In this document: piece by piece, positions 1 to 6,906 of the stretch
Layout: each line of letters starts with the position of its first letter
How positions within the stretch are numbered: position 1 is the stretch's first letter
Assembly (NCBI GenBank): GCA_023426265.1
Contig: JAFABA010000125.1
Location: 1 to 31,389 of the forward strand
Length of the DNA: 31,389 nucleotides
Direction: 5' to 3'
Origin: Bacillota bacterium
GTDB lineage: Bacteria > Bacillota > Clostridia > Christensenellales > CAG-138
The notes under the pieces: model-generated
Database searches by the model: none
The model's input: only the letters and a program-made list of their open reading frames with translations
Told to the model about the DNA's origin: nothing
Translations under genes and position numbers: made by a program

Positions 1-164
1 ATACTCCTGTTTACAAAAAGAAAGCAAACCCTGCCGGACCTTATCAGCAAGACAAAAATTGTTCCGGTACAATAACGCTGGCCTTATCCGGAAATTATTG
101 GCATATACCTTTGAGTATTCGTTACAATTCGTCAACAAGCCTCGCCGCCTTCGCCTTACTAACT

Positions 165-228
165 GACATCACAAGAATGGGCTGGCCCAGACTCTTGTAA
201 CCATAAGCCAGCCCAGGTTTCTGATGTC
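165..228. repeat. Imperfect inverted repeat (long hairpin)
   Basis: GACATCA at 165-171 pairs with TGATGTC at 222-228, and inside it TGGGCTGGC (178-186) pairs with GCCAGCCCA (207-215). It lies just downstream of the leftward gene ending at 258 but has no T-run, so it is a poor intrinsic terminator. It could be a transcript-end stem or a repeat arm. The rest of 1-257 shows no ORF with a ribosome site. Confidence 0.5.
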
Positions 229-257
229 AATTCTCCGTATTTGCCACGCTTCCCCGG

Positions 258-572
258 CTATGGGAGTATTTCAGGCCGCCGGTGGCTGCCGGCATCATAG
301 CTCCGCATGTACCCCCTTTGCCAGAGTAGCGCGTACACAGAACTCCCCCATAGTCTACTGGGCATCATGACGGACCCGGCGATACCCGCCAGTACCGTCA
401 GCACCGTCCCGGATACGCTTTGGGAAAGCAGCCAGACAAGAAAGGCCACCAGCCCGAACACGATCGAACCGATGGCCGCCTGAAATAGTTCCTTTTTTCC
501 GAAACCGGGAAAATACTCCGCTTCGGTCTTCACTCCCATTGGGATATACAGGGTAATGTGTTCTTCATCCAT
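258..572 (-). CDS. Small membrane protein, PrgI-like/conjugation-associated type
   Basis: This is a protein of about 104 residues starting MDEEHITLYIPMGVKTE. A soluble N-terminal stretch of about 30 residues is followed by two closely spaced hydrophobic segments (about residues 32-52 and 56-72) and a basic, aromatic tail containing LLWQRGYMRSY. The overall plan, a short beta-like N-terminus, a two-helix hairpin and a basic tail, resembles small PrgI-type proteins of Gram-positive conjugation systems, but no other transfer gene is in the window, so this is only a resemblance. The ATG at 572 was chosen because GGGAGG precedes it by 7 nt; an upstream in-frame start at 611 has no ribosome site and adds an unlikely basic leader. 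Confidence 0.6.
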   Translation of the reverse strand: MDEEHITLYIPMGVKTEAEYFPGFGKKELFQAAIGSIVFGLVAFLVWLLSQSVSGTVLTVLAGIAGSVMMPSRLWGSSVYALLWQRGYMRSYDAGSHRRPEILP

Positions 573-644
573 GCAAGCGCCTCCCGTTTTCAATCCTCTG
601 CGTGCCACCATATGTCGGCTTCACATCCTTAAGTTCAGATGCAA

Positions 645-674
645 AAGCCCGCTGGCCATCAGGCAAGCGGACTT
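645..674 (-). terminator. Terminator of the DUF1538/P-II unit
   Basis: On the minus strand AAGTCCGCTTGCC pairs with GGCCAGCGGGCTT around a short loop and runs into TTTTGC. It lies about 35 nt after the stop of the distal P-II-like gene. Confidence 0.7.
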
Positions 675-708
675 GTAAAGCCGGGTAAAAAAGCTCCTAT
701 TAAAAGCC

Positions 709-1047
709 TTATTTCTGTTCCTTGGATGATATAGGATTGTTTGTCATGATCGCGGTTTCGACAGGCATCATAAAGCAAATGCCGTTGGCAGGAGATTTAA
801 ACCCTGCCTTTTCTTTTACGATCGCCATAATTCTTTCCGCCGTATCCCCATCCACGAGGCTTAAAATCATTTCTTTTTCGGCGTCTATGGTAATGCCAAA
901 AATTTCCTTCTGCACTGCGCCCATACCGCGGGCGTTGATAATTGTCGCACCGCCCGCCCCCGCCTTGCGCAGCAGTTCCACAACATCGTCCGCAAAGCCG
1001 GCGTTGAGAATAATATAAAGCGCTTTCATGTTGTCCGCTTTTTCCAT
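709..1047 (-). CDS. P-II-like regulatory protein, distal copy
   Basis: A 112-residue protein with the P-II/ferredoxin-like beta-alpha-beta layout: MKALYIILNAGFADDVVELLRKAG, then a glycine-rich T-loop-like segment (NARGMGAVQKEIFG), and a C-terminal GICFMMPVE strand. The length matches P-II trimers. The uridylylated Tyr of GlnB is not obvious, so it is better called P-II-like than GlnB. It is the last gene of a leftward unit with a second P-II-like gene and a DUF1538 membrane protein; linkage of P-II-like proteins to a transporter, as with GlnK-AmtB, suggests it gates or senses for that transporter (inference). The ATG at 1047 was preferred to a TTG at 1059 because GGAGG lies 5 nt before it. 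Confidence 0.85.
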   Translation of the reverse strand: MEKADNMKALYIILNAGFADDVVELLRKAGAGGATIINARGMGAVQKEIFGITIDAEKEMILSLVDGDTAERIMAIVKEKAGFKSPANGICFMMPVETAIMTNNPISSKEQK

Positions 1048-1061
1048 GTTCTCCTCCAAAG

Positions 1062-1385
1062 TTAACGTGACAGCTTTTCAATGGGTATCGTAAAAGCAAT
1101 GCCCGTGTTCGGCTTATCAAAATCGAATTTTTTGACCAGCATATCAAACACGGCGCCAGATTTTTCTGCCGAGAGCAAGCAGGTTATAACGACTTTGTTC
1201 TCCTCCGGCACAAGCCCCAGCATATCCCTGAAATAGCCCGCCTTAACGGAGCCTTTGCCATATACAACGTTGATAAGCCGCCCGCCGGTTTCATGTAACG
1301 CGCTTAAAAGAGCGTCCTTCTTTTTTCTCCCGGCTATCAGCGTTAGAAATTTCAAGCAGCATGTGACATCAGTCAACACTGTCAT
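1062..1385 (-). CDS. P-II-like regulatory protein, proximal copy
   Basis: A 107-residue paralogue-like neighbour of the distal P-II-like gene, also with a beta-alpha-beta start (KFLTLIAGRKKKDALLSAL), a T-loop-like VVYGKGSVKAGYF and a closing GIAFTIPIEKL strand. The start ATG at 1385 lies inside the end of the DUF1538 gene (17-nt overlap), with GGAGG three bases upstream, which predicts translational coupling. The two P-II-like proteins are clearly different in sequence from each other, so they could form separate trimers or a mixed trimer; neither can be told from sequence. The ligand is unknown. Confidence 0.85.
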   Translation of the reverse strand: MTVLTDVTCCLKFLTLIAGRKKKDALLSALHETGGRLINVVYGKGSVKAGYFRDMLGLVPEENKVVITCLLSAEKSGAVFDMLVKKFDFDKPNTGIAFTIPIEKLSR

Positions 1386-3009
1386 TTGCCTCCATCAGTA
1401 AGCTTTGATCATCGGGTTCGTCGTTTTTGTTCTCGTCTGCAGAGGCGTTTCCCGCTGCATGCTCGGCAAGGGAAGCCAGTTCCTCAATTTCAGCAAACTC
1501 GGCCTCTTCCATAAGCTTCTGCTCTTTTGCAAGCCGGATATCGTATATCATACCTAAAGCCTGCACAGCAATCAAGGGGGTTACAGAAATAAAGGCTATA
1601 ATTCCGAATCCATTTGTCAAAACCGACTGTGCGCCCGGCCCCGCGGCCTCCGCCACAGCCTGCGCAGCACCCAACGTAAGCGGCGTGAGAAATGCCGATG
1701 TCAGCGCGCCGCCCGTAACGCCGCCCGAATCGAACGCCAGCCCGACAAAGAGCTTGGAGGTAAATTTCATCATGATCAACGCTATGGCGTAGAGCGGAAC
1801 CAGAAACCAGAGGATGTTGATCTGCGTAAGAATTTTGACCATGGAAATCAATGCGGCAAAGCCGATGCCGATGGCAAGCGTGATGCGTATGGTGATCTTC
1901 CTGATATGGCCGTTGGTGATCTCTTCAAGCTGTTCGCCAAGCACCGTGACCGCAGGCTCCGAGAGTGTGATCGCAACGCCTAATACAAAGCCTATCACAA
2001 GCAGCAGCCATTTAAACCAGTGGGGACGCGCCGGATCCAGGAAGACCTCGCCGATATATTTGCCCGCAAACGCAAAGCCAAAGTCAATCCCCGTCAGGAA
2101 GATGAGCAAGCCTATATAGACCGCTACCGTGCCCAACAATATCATGACAAATTCTTTTTTGGGAAGCTTAATGAGCAGGAACTGAAATGGCAGGAACACA
2201 ATCACGATGGGGAAAAGTGCGAGCGCGACGCCGCCCAGATTTAAAACCAGTATTTCGCTCAAGCTTTCCGCGGCGCCCGGATCGTATATGCCCGCAGGCG
2301 GCACCGTACCGCCGTGCACTGCTTTTAGGATGATTCCATAGATAAACAGCGCCAGTATGGGGCCTATCGATGCGAGGCCTATGATGCCAAACGTATCTTC
2401 ATTGGTCTTGTGTTTTGACATGGTGGCCGATATGCCAACACCCAGCGCCAATATGAACGGCACCGAAACATCGCCCGTGGTTGCGCCGCTGCCATCAAAG
2501 GCCAGCGCCACAAACTGTTCGGGAACGAAAATGATTGTAAGAAATGTTACGATATAAAGGGCGGCGAAAACCACCTTGATATCCAGGTTCTTCATAATCC
2601 TGAACAGCGAGAAGCCGACCAGCACGCCGATCCCCGCGCCCATGATCCATACGAATAGCGTCTCGTCAACACTCTCCATGATCATGTGGGTCTGCCTGGC
2701 CAGCACCGAGAGCGCCGGTTCCGCAACCGTGGCGAGAAGCCCGAACACAAAGCCAAAAAAGATAATAAGGACGGCCTTTTTGAGCTTGATCAGCGAGCTG
2801 CCCACAAGCTTTCCAATCGGCAGGATGCTAATGTTGAGTCCGCCCAAAAACAGCGATTGCCCCACCACGACGCTTGCATATCCAACTACCAACTTTACAT
2901 AATCGAACGTGTTTTTCATAGGCGCCACAAAGACGCAAACAATTATTATAATTGATGCAAGCGGGAGAGATGATACGAGGACTTCTTTTAATGTATTACT
3001 GAATTTCAC
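1369..3009 (-). CDS. DUF1538 family membrane protein (putative cation antiporter)
   Basis: A 546-residue polytopic membrane protein with about 12-14 hydrophobic segments and an acidic C-terminal tail (roughly the last 60 residues). It is an internal duplication: VAEPALSVLARQ in the first half matches LSEPAVTVLGEQ in the second, and LAFDGSGATTGDVS matches LAFDSGGVTGGALT. These conserved acidic and glycine-rich motifs lie in predicted membrane re-entrant positions, as expected for ion-binding inverted-repeat carriers. DUF1538 proteins have, to my recollection, been reported as Na+/H+ antiporters in a halophile (UmpAB); for this protein that is inference. The start is GTG at 3009 with only a weak TTAGAG upstream, 14 nt after the stop of a leader ORF, so it may depend on translational coupling. 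Confidence 0.85.
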   Translation of the reverse strand: MKFSNTLKEVLVSSLPLASIIIIVCVFVAPMKNTFDYVKLVVGYASVVVGQSLFLGGLNISILPIGKLVGSSLIKLKKAVLIIFFGFVFGLLATVAEPALSVLARQTHMIMESVDETLFVWIMGAGIGVLVGFSLFRIMKNLDIKVVFAALYIVTFLTIIFVPEQFVALAFDGSGATTGDVSVPFILALGVGISATMSKHKTNEDTFGIIGLASIGPILALFIYGIILKAVHGGTVPPAGIYDPGAAESLSEILVLNLGGVALALFPIVIVFLPFQFLLIKLPKKEFVMILLGTVAVYIGLLIFLTGIDFGFAFAGKYIGEVFLDPARPHWFKWLLLVIGFVLGVAITLSEPAVTVLGEQLEEITNGHIRKITIRITLAIGIGFAALISMVKILTQINILWFLVPLYAIALIMMKFTSKLFVGLAFDSGGVTGGALTSAFLTPLTLGAAQAVAEAAGPGAQSVLTNGFGIIAFISVTPLIAVQALGMIYDIRLAKEQKLMEEAEFAEIEELASLAEHAAGNASADENKNDEPDDQSLLMEANDSVD

Positions 3010-3023
3010 ACTCTAATTGTATT

Positions 3024-3104
3024 TTAAACGCGATAATAAGGCAACCACTTATTGAAAAACAGGTATTTTTGTTCTTTCGCATATGCTTTTTTGCACTTAT
3101 TCAT
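3024..3104 (-). CDS. 26-codon leader ORF before the DUF1538 gene
   Basis: A very short ORF, starting MNKCKKAYAKEQKYLFF and ending LPYYRV, lies between the promoter and the DUF1538 gene. It has the best ribosome site of the unit: AAAGGAGG, 8 nt before the ATG. The peptide is basic and aromatic with no obvious homologue that I recognise. Its stop lies 14 nt before the weakly initiated GTG of the DUF1538 gene, a spacing suited to reinitiation or coupling. It may be a regulatory leader peptide or a genuine small subunit; the sequence alone does not decide. Confidence 0.55.
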   Translation of the reverse strand: MNKCKKAYAKEQKYLFFNKWLPYYRV

Positions 3105-3143
3105 CGGTTATGCCTCCTTTAATATCGGGGCCTCGAATTTGTT

Positions 3144-3173
3144 ATTATATGCAGCAAAAATGATAGGTCCCAA
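3144..3173 (-). promoter_or_regulatory. Promoter of the leader ORF-DUF1538-P-II unit
   Basis: On the minus strand TTGGGA (3173-3168) and TATAAT (3149-3144) are separated by 18 nt. The predicted start near 3137 gives a short leader before the AAAGGAGG of the 26-codon ORF. Confidence 0.6.
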
Positions 3174-3198
3174 ACGTAAAGTTCTAATGTGGATATCA

Positions 3199-3298
3199 AA
3201 ATGTCCTAAGATGGACAGTTTTTTCAAATGAAGCGAGAAGCCCCTATCCATCTGCCTTTCAGGGCTTCAAAGACTAAAAATGTCCCATCTTATGTGGG
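3199..3298. repeat. IS-end-like imperfect inverted repeat
   Basis: TGTCCATCTTAGGACA read on the minus strand (3218-3203) resembles TGTCCCATCTTATGTGGG on the plus strand (3280-3297), about 60 nt apart. A further related stretch, GGACCATTTTAAGATAG, follows at 3328-3344. Between the arms GAAGCCC (3237-3243) pairs with GGGCTTC (3262-3268). The pattern looks like a decayed insertion-sequence end; no transposase fragment is visible. Confidence 0.3.
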
Positions 3299-3378
3299 TT
3301 ACAAATCAATTCAGATAGGTTCGCAACGGACCATTTTAAGATAGAGCGGCATGCCTATATCCAGTATGGGGTTCAGGA

Positions 3379-3410
3379 GGCCGGAGGTTCAAATCCTCTC
3401 ACCCAGACCA
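3379..3410 (+). pseudogene. 3' fragment of a tRNA gene (T-arm, acceptor strand, CCA)
   Basis: GGAGG-TTCAAAT-CCTCT forms a canonical 5-bp T-arm with a 7-nt loop, followed by CACCCAG, discriminator A and CCA. The matching 5' acceptor strand (CTGGGTG), D-arm and anticodon arm are missing upstream, so only about the last 32 nt are tRNA-like. It is followed directly by a strong terminator, as for a real tRNA gene. A tRNA 3' end on its own is typical of an attachment-site duplicate left by an integrating element, or of a decayed tRNA gene. The isoacceptor cannot be told without the anticodon. Confidence 0.6.
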
Positions 3411-3453
3411 AATAAAAAAGATGTACCTTACAGGCGCATCTTTTTTATTTGGC
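3409..3453. terminator. Strong bidirectional terminator behind the tRNA fragment
   Basis: CCAAATAAAAAAGATG pairs perfectly (16 bp) with CATCTTTTTTATTTGG around a 13-nt loop. A and T runs at the two stem bases suit both directions. Confidence 0.8.
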
Positions 3454-3520
3454 TTAGAGTAGTCAGGATACGACCTCCTGCCACCGCCGAACCCATCGGG
3501 GGTCAAGGGTTGAGAGGCCG

Positions 3521-3560
3521 AAAACCTCCTGTTGCAGCGGTCCTGCACAGGAGGTTTTTT
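3521..3560 (+). terminator. Rho-independent terminator
   Basis: AAAACCTCCTGT (3521-3532) pairs perfectly with ACAGGAGGTTTT (3547-3558), followed by T residues. No gene on the plus strand lies upstream within 400 nt; it may end a short RNA starting in 3453-3520, for which I see no further support. Confidence 0.7.
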
Positions 3561-3638
3561 GATTTTCTAACAGCAGCCCACGCCGCGTGGCTCATGTTAT
3601 GACCTGTTCTAAGCGCCTTAAGGCGTAACAACCGGTCA

Positions 3639-4145
3639 TTATCCGTCCTTCTTCACCAACTCCACGGGCCATCTTTCGCTGACGTTTTCTTCGCCCAAGT
3701 AGTAGTCCACCTGGTCCCGGGTTTGGTAAAGCTCCTGATACGGCAGGATGTTGATCTTGCCGGAGTCCGGGTATTCGCAGACGTCTATGCCCATGATGGT
3801 TTTGATGTCCAGAAACGTGCAGGGCGCATCCGTATGGTTATAGAGTTGATGCGCACCGGAGGGGCCGGCTTCAAAAAACACGATATCGCCCTCCGACAAT
3901 TCCGCAAAGGTATCCGGCGTGCGCAGCGCCGCCTTGCCGGAGAGTATGACGAACAGCTCCTCCGCGTTGCGGTGGAAGTGATAGGGGTACGAATACTTGC
4001 CGGGGTCCAACGACCTTACGTCAAACTGCAGATTCTTTGACGAAGCAAGCTCCGCAAGCTTCTCGCTCGTATGCCAGGAGAATTCGGGCACCGGGGATTG
4101 CCGCACGTGAAATGTCAGATCGTCTTTGTGGAATATGGTGGCCAT
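3639..4145 (-). CDS. Cupin-domain protein
   Basis: A 168-residue single-domain cupin. Motif 1 is PYHFHRNAEELFVILSG with the likely metal ligands His56, His58 and Glu63; motif 2 contains GAHQLYN with His99. The spacing fits small dioxygenase-like or sugar-binding cupins, and the complete ligand set argues that metal is bound. The substrate cannot be predicted. It is transcribed alone, leftward, away from the kinase-like gene; a weak AAGGG lies about 10 nt before the ATG. The C-terminal 50 residues, after the second motif, are an extension beyond the minimal barrel. Confidence 0.8.
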   Translation of the reverse strand: MATIFHKDDLTFHVRQSPVPEFSWHTSEKLAELASSKNLQFDVRSLDPGKYSYPYHFHRNAEELFVILSGKAALRTPDTFAELSEGDIVFFEAGPSGAHQLYNHTDAPCTFLDIKTIMGIDVCEYPDSGKINILPYQELYQTRDQVDYYLGEENVSERWPVELVKKDG

Positions 4146-4216
4146 TGCGCTTTTTCCCTTCGTCTTTTTATTACTATATATTTCTTTTACTGGATGTTCA
4201 AGGGCGATCCTTCCTT

Positions 4217-4281
4217 GGGACTATCAGCAGGGCAAAAAGTCCCCTCCCGTCTGCATGCGGCATATTCTAAAGCAGGAGGGG
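4217..4281 (+). promoter_or_regulatory. Competing hairpins before the kinase-like gene
   Basis: GGGACT (4217-4222) can pair with AGTCCC (4238-4243), while CCCCTCC (4241-4247) can pair with GGAGGGG (4275-4281). The two stems share 4241-4243 and exclude each other. The second stem hides the only GGAGG in the leader. Confidence 0.4.
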
Positions 4282-4298
4282 ATCTTGCTACTTGCGCA

Positions 4299-4826
4299 AT
4301 GACGTTACTTAGAGAACCAAACAAATTGCCCGAGACGAAACAGATCCTGCATAACCATATGTTGTTTGACCTGAAACAAATTACGTCCAATCTCCAGCGG
4401 GGCGCTTACCGGATGATCGGCTCCGGTACCGGAAGGCAGGTATACGACCTTAAGAACGGATATGTGGCGAAGGTCGCTAAGAACATGAAAGGCGTTGCGC
4501 AGAACGAAGCCGAATACCAGATATCGTTACAGGACGAAAGCGGCCTGTTTGCCCCCGTCATACAAGCCTCGGCGGATCTTCATCTGATTGTCATGGAGAA
4601 AGCGGAGCAGCTAAGGAATCTTTCCGGCGTCTGGCGGTACTACAATGTCCGAAGCAATAGGGAACTTTATCAAATTCCTAAAATAAAGAATGCTATGATG
4701 CAGCACAATCTGATTTTTGTTGACCTGTGCAAACCCCATAGCTGGGGGGGATTAAACGGAAGGCCGGTCGTGATCGATTATGGGTTTACCAGGGCGGTCA
4801 ACCGGGATTTCTACTTGCGGAAATGA
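4299..4826 (+). CDS. Small protein-kinase-like fold protein
   Basis: About 175 residues from the chosen start. A glycine loop (MIGSGTGRQVYDL), a lysine strand (GYVAKVAKN), an early-helix acid (QNEAEYQ) and late FVDL...VVIDYGFT, which takes the place of the metal-binding DFG, follow the order of a minimal kinase fold. The catalytic HRD-type loop is not evident, so it may be a degenerate kinase or a nucleotide-binding antitoxin-like or sensor protein. Start choice is uncertain: ATG 4299 is 17 nt past the GGAGGGG at 4275-4281, an unusually long gap, and the frame is open further upstream to 4071, where it would overlap the cupin gene on the other strand. ATG 4359 is another option. No partner gene is obvious. 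Confidence 0.65.
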   Translation: MTLLREPNKLPETKQILHNHMLFDLKQITSNLQRGAYRMIGSGTGRQVYDLKNGYVAKVAKNMKGVAQNEAEYQISLQDESGLFAPVIQASADLHLIVMEKAEQLRNLSGVWRYYNVRSNRELYQIPKIKNAMMQHNLIFVDLCKPHSWGGLNGRPVVIDYGFTRAVNRDFYLRK

Positions 4827-4857
4827 CACGGCGCACGCTCGAATTTAGCGGCACAGA

Positions 4858-4884
4858 AACAGGCCCCGATATCCGGAGCCTGTT
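4858..4884 (+). terminator. Hairpin after the kinase-like gene
   Basis: AACAGGC pairs with GCCTGTT around a partly self-pairing 13-nt loop, followed by GTATTTATATT. The T-tract is interrupted, so termination strength is doubtful. Confidence 0.5.
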
Positions 4885-4948
4885 GTATTTATATTGCAGG
4901 CGGACAGGATCGAAGGTGATGCAAACTAAATCATGCGAAAAGGATGCT

Positions 4949-5818
4949 TTAAGCCTGGTTTCTATATTGCAGATATTCCAGAAAGCGTCTCACGGCAACG
5001 GAAACGCTGTTTTGATTTTTCATCACAAAACCGATCCGCCGATATGCGGGAACCTCCAGCTCGCGTTTCACAATGCGGTAAGGGATGCGCCGCAAGATGA
5101 GCTCGGGCAATATGCTGATGCCCAGCCCGTTTTCCACCATGGACATAATGGCGTAGTCGTCCCATGTGGTGAAGCGGATATTGGGGGTGATATGGTGCTC
5201 CTCAAATATGCGGGAGATCTCCGTCTTTTCCCCCTTTTCCAGCAGCAGGAACGGCGCGCCCTCAAGGCCGCTTAACGGGAACCGCTCCAATCCCGCAAGC
5301 GGGTGATCCTCCGGCAATATCACTAAGAATTTATCCTGCTCCAAATAGATGCTCTCAAGTTCCAGTTTGGTGGGCAGCCGCAAAAACCCGCAATCCACGC
5401 GGCCCTGCATGATCCAGTTTTCGATCTCCATATAGTCGCCCAGCAGCAGCTCGAATTCAATATTGGGATATGCTTTTTGAAACAGCTTGATCATATTGGG
5501 CAGCCAGTGCGTGGCCACGCTGGAAAACGTGCCGATGCGGATGAGGCCGGACTGCAGCCCGTGCAATTCGTCAATTTCGTTGAGCAGCTTATTTTGCGCG
5601 CTGCATACCGCCGCAACATAAGGCAGCAGCTTTTGCCCGTCCGATGTGATGCGCACGCCGGACCGGTCCCGCTCCAGCAACGAGATGTTCCATTCCTTCT
5701 CCAGGTCGTTGATCATATGGCTGACACCGGACTGCGTGTAGCCTAATAGCTGCGCCGCTTTTGTAAAGCTGCCGAACTCCGCGGTTTTTAACAGTGCCAT
5801 GTATTTCTGGATGCTCAT
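4949..5818 (-). CDS. LysR-family transcriptional regulator
   Basis: A 289-residue LTTR. The N-terminal winged helix-turn-helix (residues 1-60) shows the family pattern AEFGSFTKAAQLLGYTQSGVSHMINDLE and LLERDRSGVRIT; a linker helix follows, and residues 90-285 form the periplasmic-binding-protein-like effector domain. ATG 5818 has GGAG 7 nt upstream. It is divergently arranged with an EamA exporter gene across about 150 nt, the classic layout in which an LTTR controls its neighbour and itself. The effector is unknown but is likely linked to the exported compound (inference). Confidence 0.93.
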   Translation of the reverse strand: MSIQKYMALLKTAEFGSFTKAAQLLGYTQSGVSHMINDLEKEWNISLLERDRSGVRITSDGQKLLPYVAAVCSAQNKLLNEIDELHGLQSGLIRIGTFSSVATHWLPNMIKLFQKAYPNIEFELLLGDYMEIENWIMQGRVDCGFLRLPTKLELESIYLEQDKFLVILPEDHPLAGLERFPLSGLEGAPFLLLEKGEKTEISRIFEEHHITPNIRFTTWDDYAIMSMVENGLGISILPELILRRIPYRIVKRELEVPAYRRIGFVMKNQNSVSVAVRRFLEYLQYRNQA

Positions 5819-5869
5819 ATCGATACTCCATCATTATTCTTCATGTTGCCAATGCTAAATATGCGTTTT

Positions 5870-5895
5870 TATAATCGATGGGTTTATAGTATACT
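5870..5895 (+). promoter_or_regulatory. Candidate LTTR box overlapping the EamA promoter
   Basis: TATAA (5870-5874) and TTATA (5884-5888) form an interrupted dyad of the T-N11-A kind. TATACT at 5890-5895 could serve as the -10 of the rightward gene. The placement between divergent genes supports LysR control. Confidence 0.4.
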
Positions 5896-5972
5896 GCATT
5901 TTGGAAAAAAACAAGGCTCCGCGAGGGAAACGTACAAAATGGTTTTATCCGCAGGTTTGGAGATTGGGCAAT

Positions 5973-6872
5973 ATGAGCGCAAAGCTGAAATTAATCGCTT
6001 CCATGCTGATATTCGGCAGCATGGGGATATTTATAAGAAACATTCCGCTTCCTTCCGGGGTAATCGCGCTTATACGCGGCGGCATAGGCGCGCTGTTTTT
6101 GCTTTTGGTATGCGCTTTTATGAAGACGCATGTTTCGCTCAATGCCATTAAAAGCAATCTGCCGCTTTTGCTCTGTTCAGGCGCGGCGCTTGGCGCAAAC
6201 TGGATATTTCTGTTTGAGGCGTACCGCCACACGACCATAGCTGTGGCGACATTAAGCTACTACTTTGCGCCGGTGCTCATCACCGCGGCGTCGCCTCTTG
6301 TATTAAAAGAAAAGCTGACGGGCTTAAAAGTTGCCTGCATGGCGGCTTCCGTACTCGGCATGGCGCTTGTTTCGGGCGTTATGGGTGTGAAAGGCGCTTC
6401 CGGCATGGGCGTGCTGTTCGGAATGCTTGCGGCGGCCTCTTATGCGGGCTTTACGCTGATGAACAAGTTTATCAAACAAATCGCCTCGCTGGATGCGACA
6501 ATCGCGCAGCTTGGCGTCGCCGCGCTTGTGCTGCTGCCCTATACCCTTCTCAACGGGGACCTGTCGCACATCCAATTGGAAGCGAGCGGCATGCTGTTCC
6601 TTATCGTGCTCGGCGTGGTCCATACCGGGCTGGGGTTTTGGCTGTTTTTTTCGTCCATTCAGAAGCTGCATGCACAATCCGCCGCAATGCTCAGCTATAT
6701 CGATCCTGTCACGGCGATACTGTTGGCGTCGGTTTTTCTAAATGAGACTATGGGAATCGTACAAATTGCGGGCGCATGCCTGATACTGGGCGCTGCATTT
6801 TTGAGCGAGCGGGTTGGGAACATGCGTTTGAAGGACGACAAAGCCCCGCAAACGGCGGAGTCCATGCAATAA
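5973..6872 (+). CDS. EamA-family (DMT superfamily) exporter
   Basis: A 299-residue protein with ten predicted membrane helices arranged as two EamA repeats. The first repeat has the typical RGGIGALFLLL and the conserved YRHTTIAVATLSYYFAPVLITAASPLVLKEKLTG; the second has YIDPVTAILLASVFLNETMG. Members export amino acids or other small metabolites. ATG 5973 was chosen for its TTTGGAG 10 nt upstream and because membrane helix 1 begins directly after it; the open frame extends 24 codons upstream without a ribosome site. The divergent LysR gene is its likely regulator. Confidence 0.92.
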   Translation: MSAKLKLIASMLIFGSMGIFIRNIPLPSGVIALIRGGIGALFLLLVCAFMKTHVSLNAIKSNLPLLLCSGAALGANWIFLFEAYRHTTIAVATLSYYFAPVLITAASPLVLKEKLTGLKVACMAASVLGMALVSGVMGVKGASGMGVLFGMLAAASYAGFTLMNKFIKQIASLDATIAQLGVAALVLLPYTLLNGDLSHIQLEASGMLFLIVLGVVHTGLGFWLFFSSIQKLHAQSAAMLSYIDPVTAILLASVFLNETMGIVQIAGACLILGAAFLSERVGNMRLKDDKAPQTAESMQ

Positions 6873-6906
6873 AACCATTCCTATATTCCTTCCAACCAGC
6901 AAAGGG

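Larger units (their letters stand above)
3105..3638. other. 534-nt non-coding stretch: promoter, IS-like scar, tRNA fragment, terminators
   Basis: Nothing in this gap codes for a plausible protein. In order it holds the DUF1538-unit promoter, an IS-like inverted repeat, a truncated tRNA 3' end, two strong terminators, and a palindromic stem at 3599-3639 (ATGACC/GGTCAT with GCGCC/GGCGT inside) that abuts the stop codon of the leftward cupin gene. The mixture suggests a former insertion site. Confidence 0.6.

Noticed and set aside
1..164. Fragment of a recombinase or transposase at the left edge
   Set aside because: Frames on both strands are broken by stops within about 50 codons and show no recognisable motif.
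3351..3602. 83-residue ORF over the tRNA fragment
   Set aside because: It spans a tRNA 3' end and two terminators, a common source of false ORFs.
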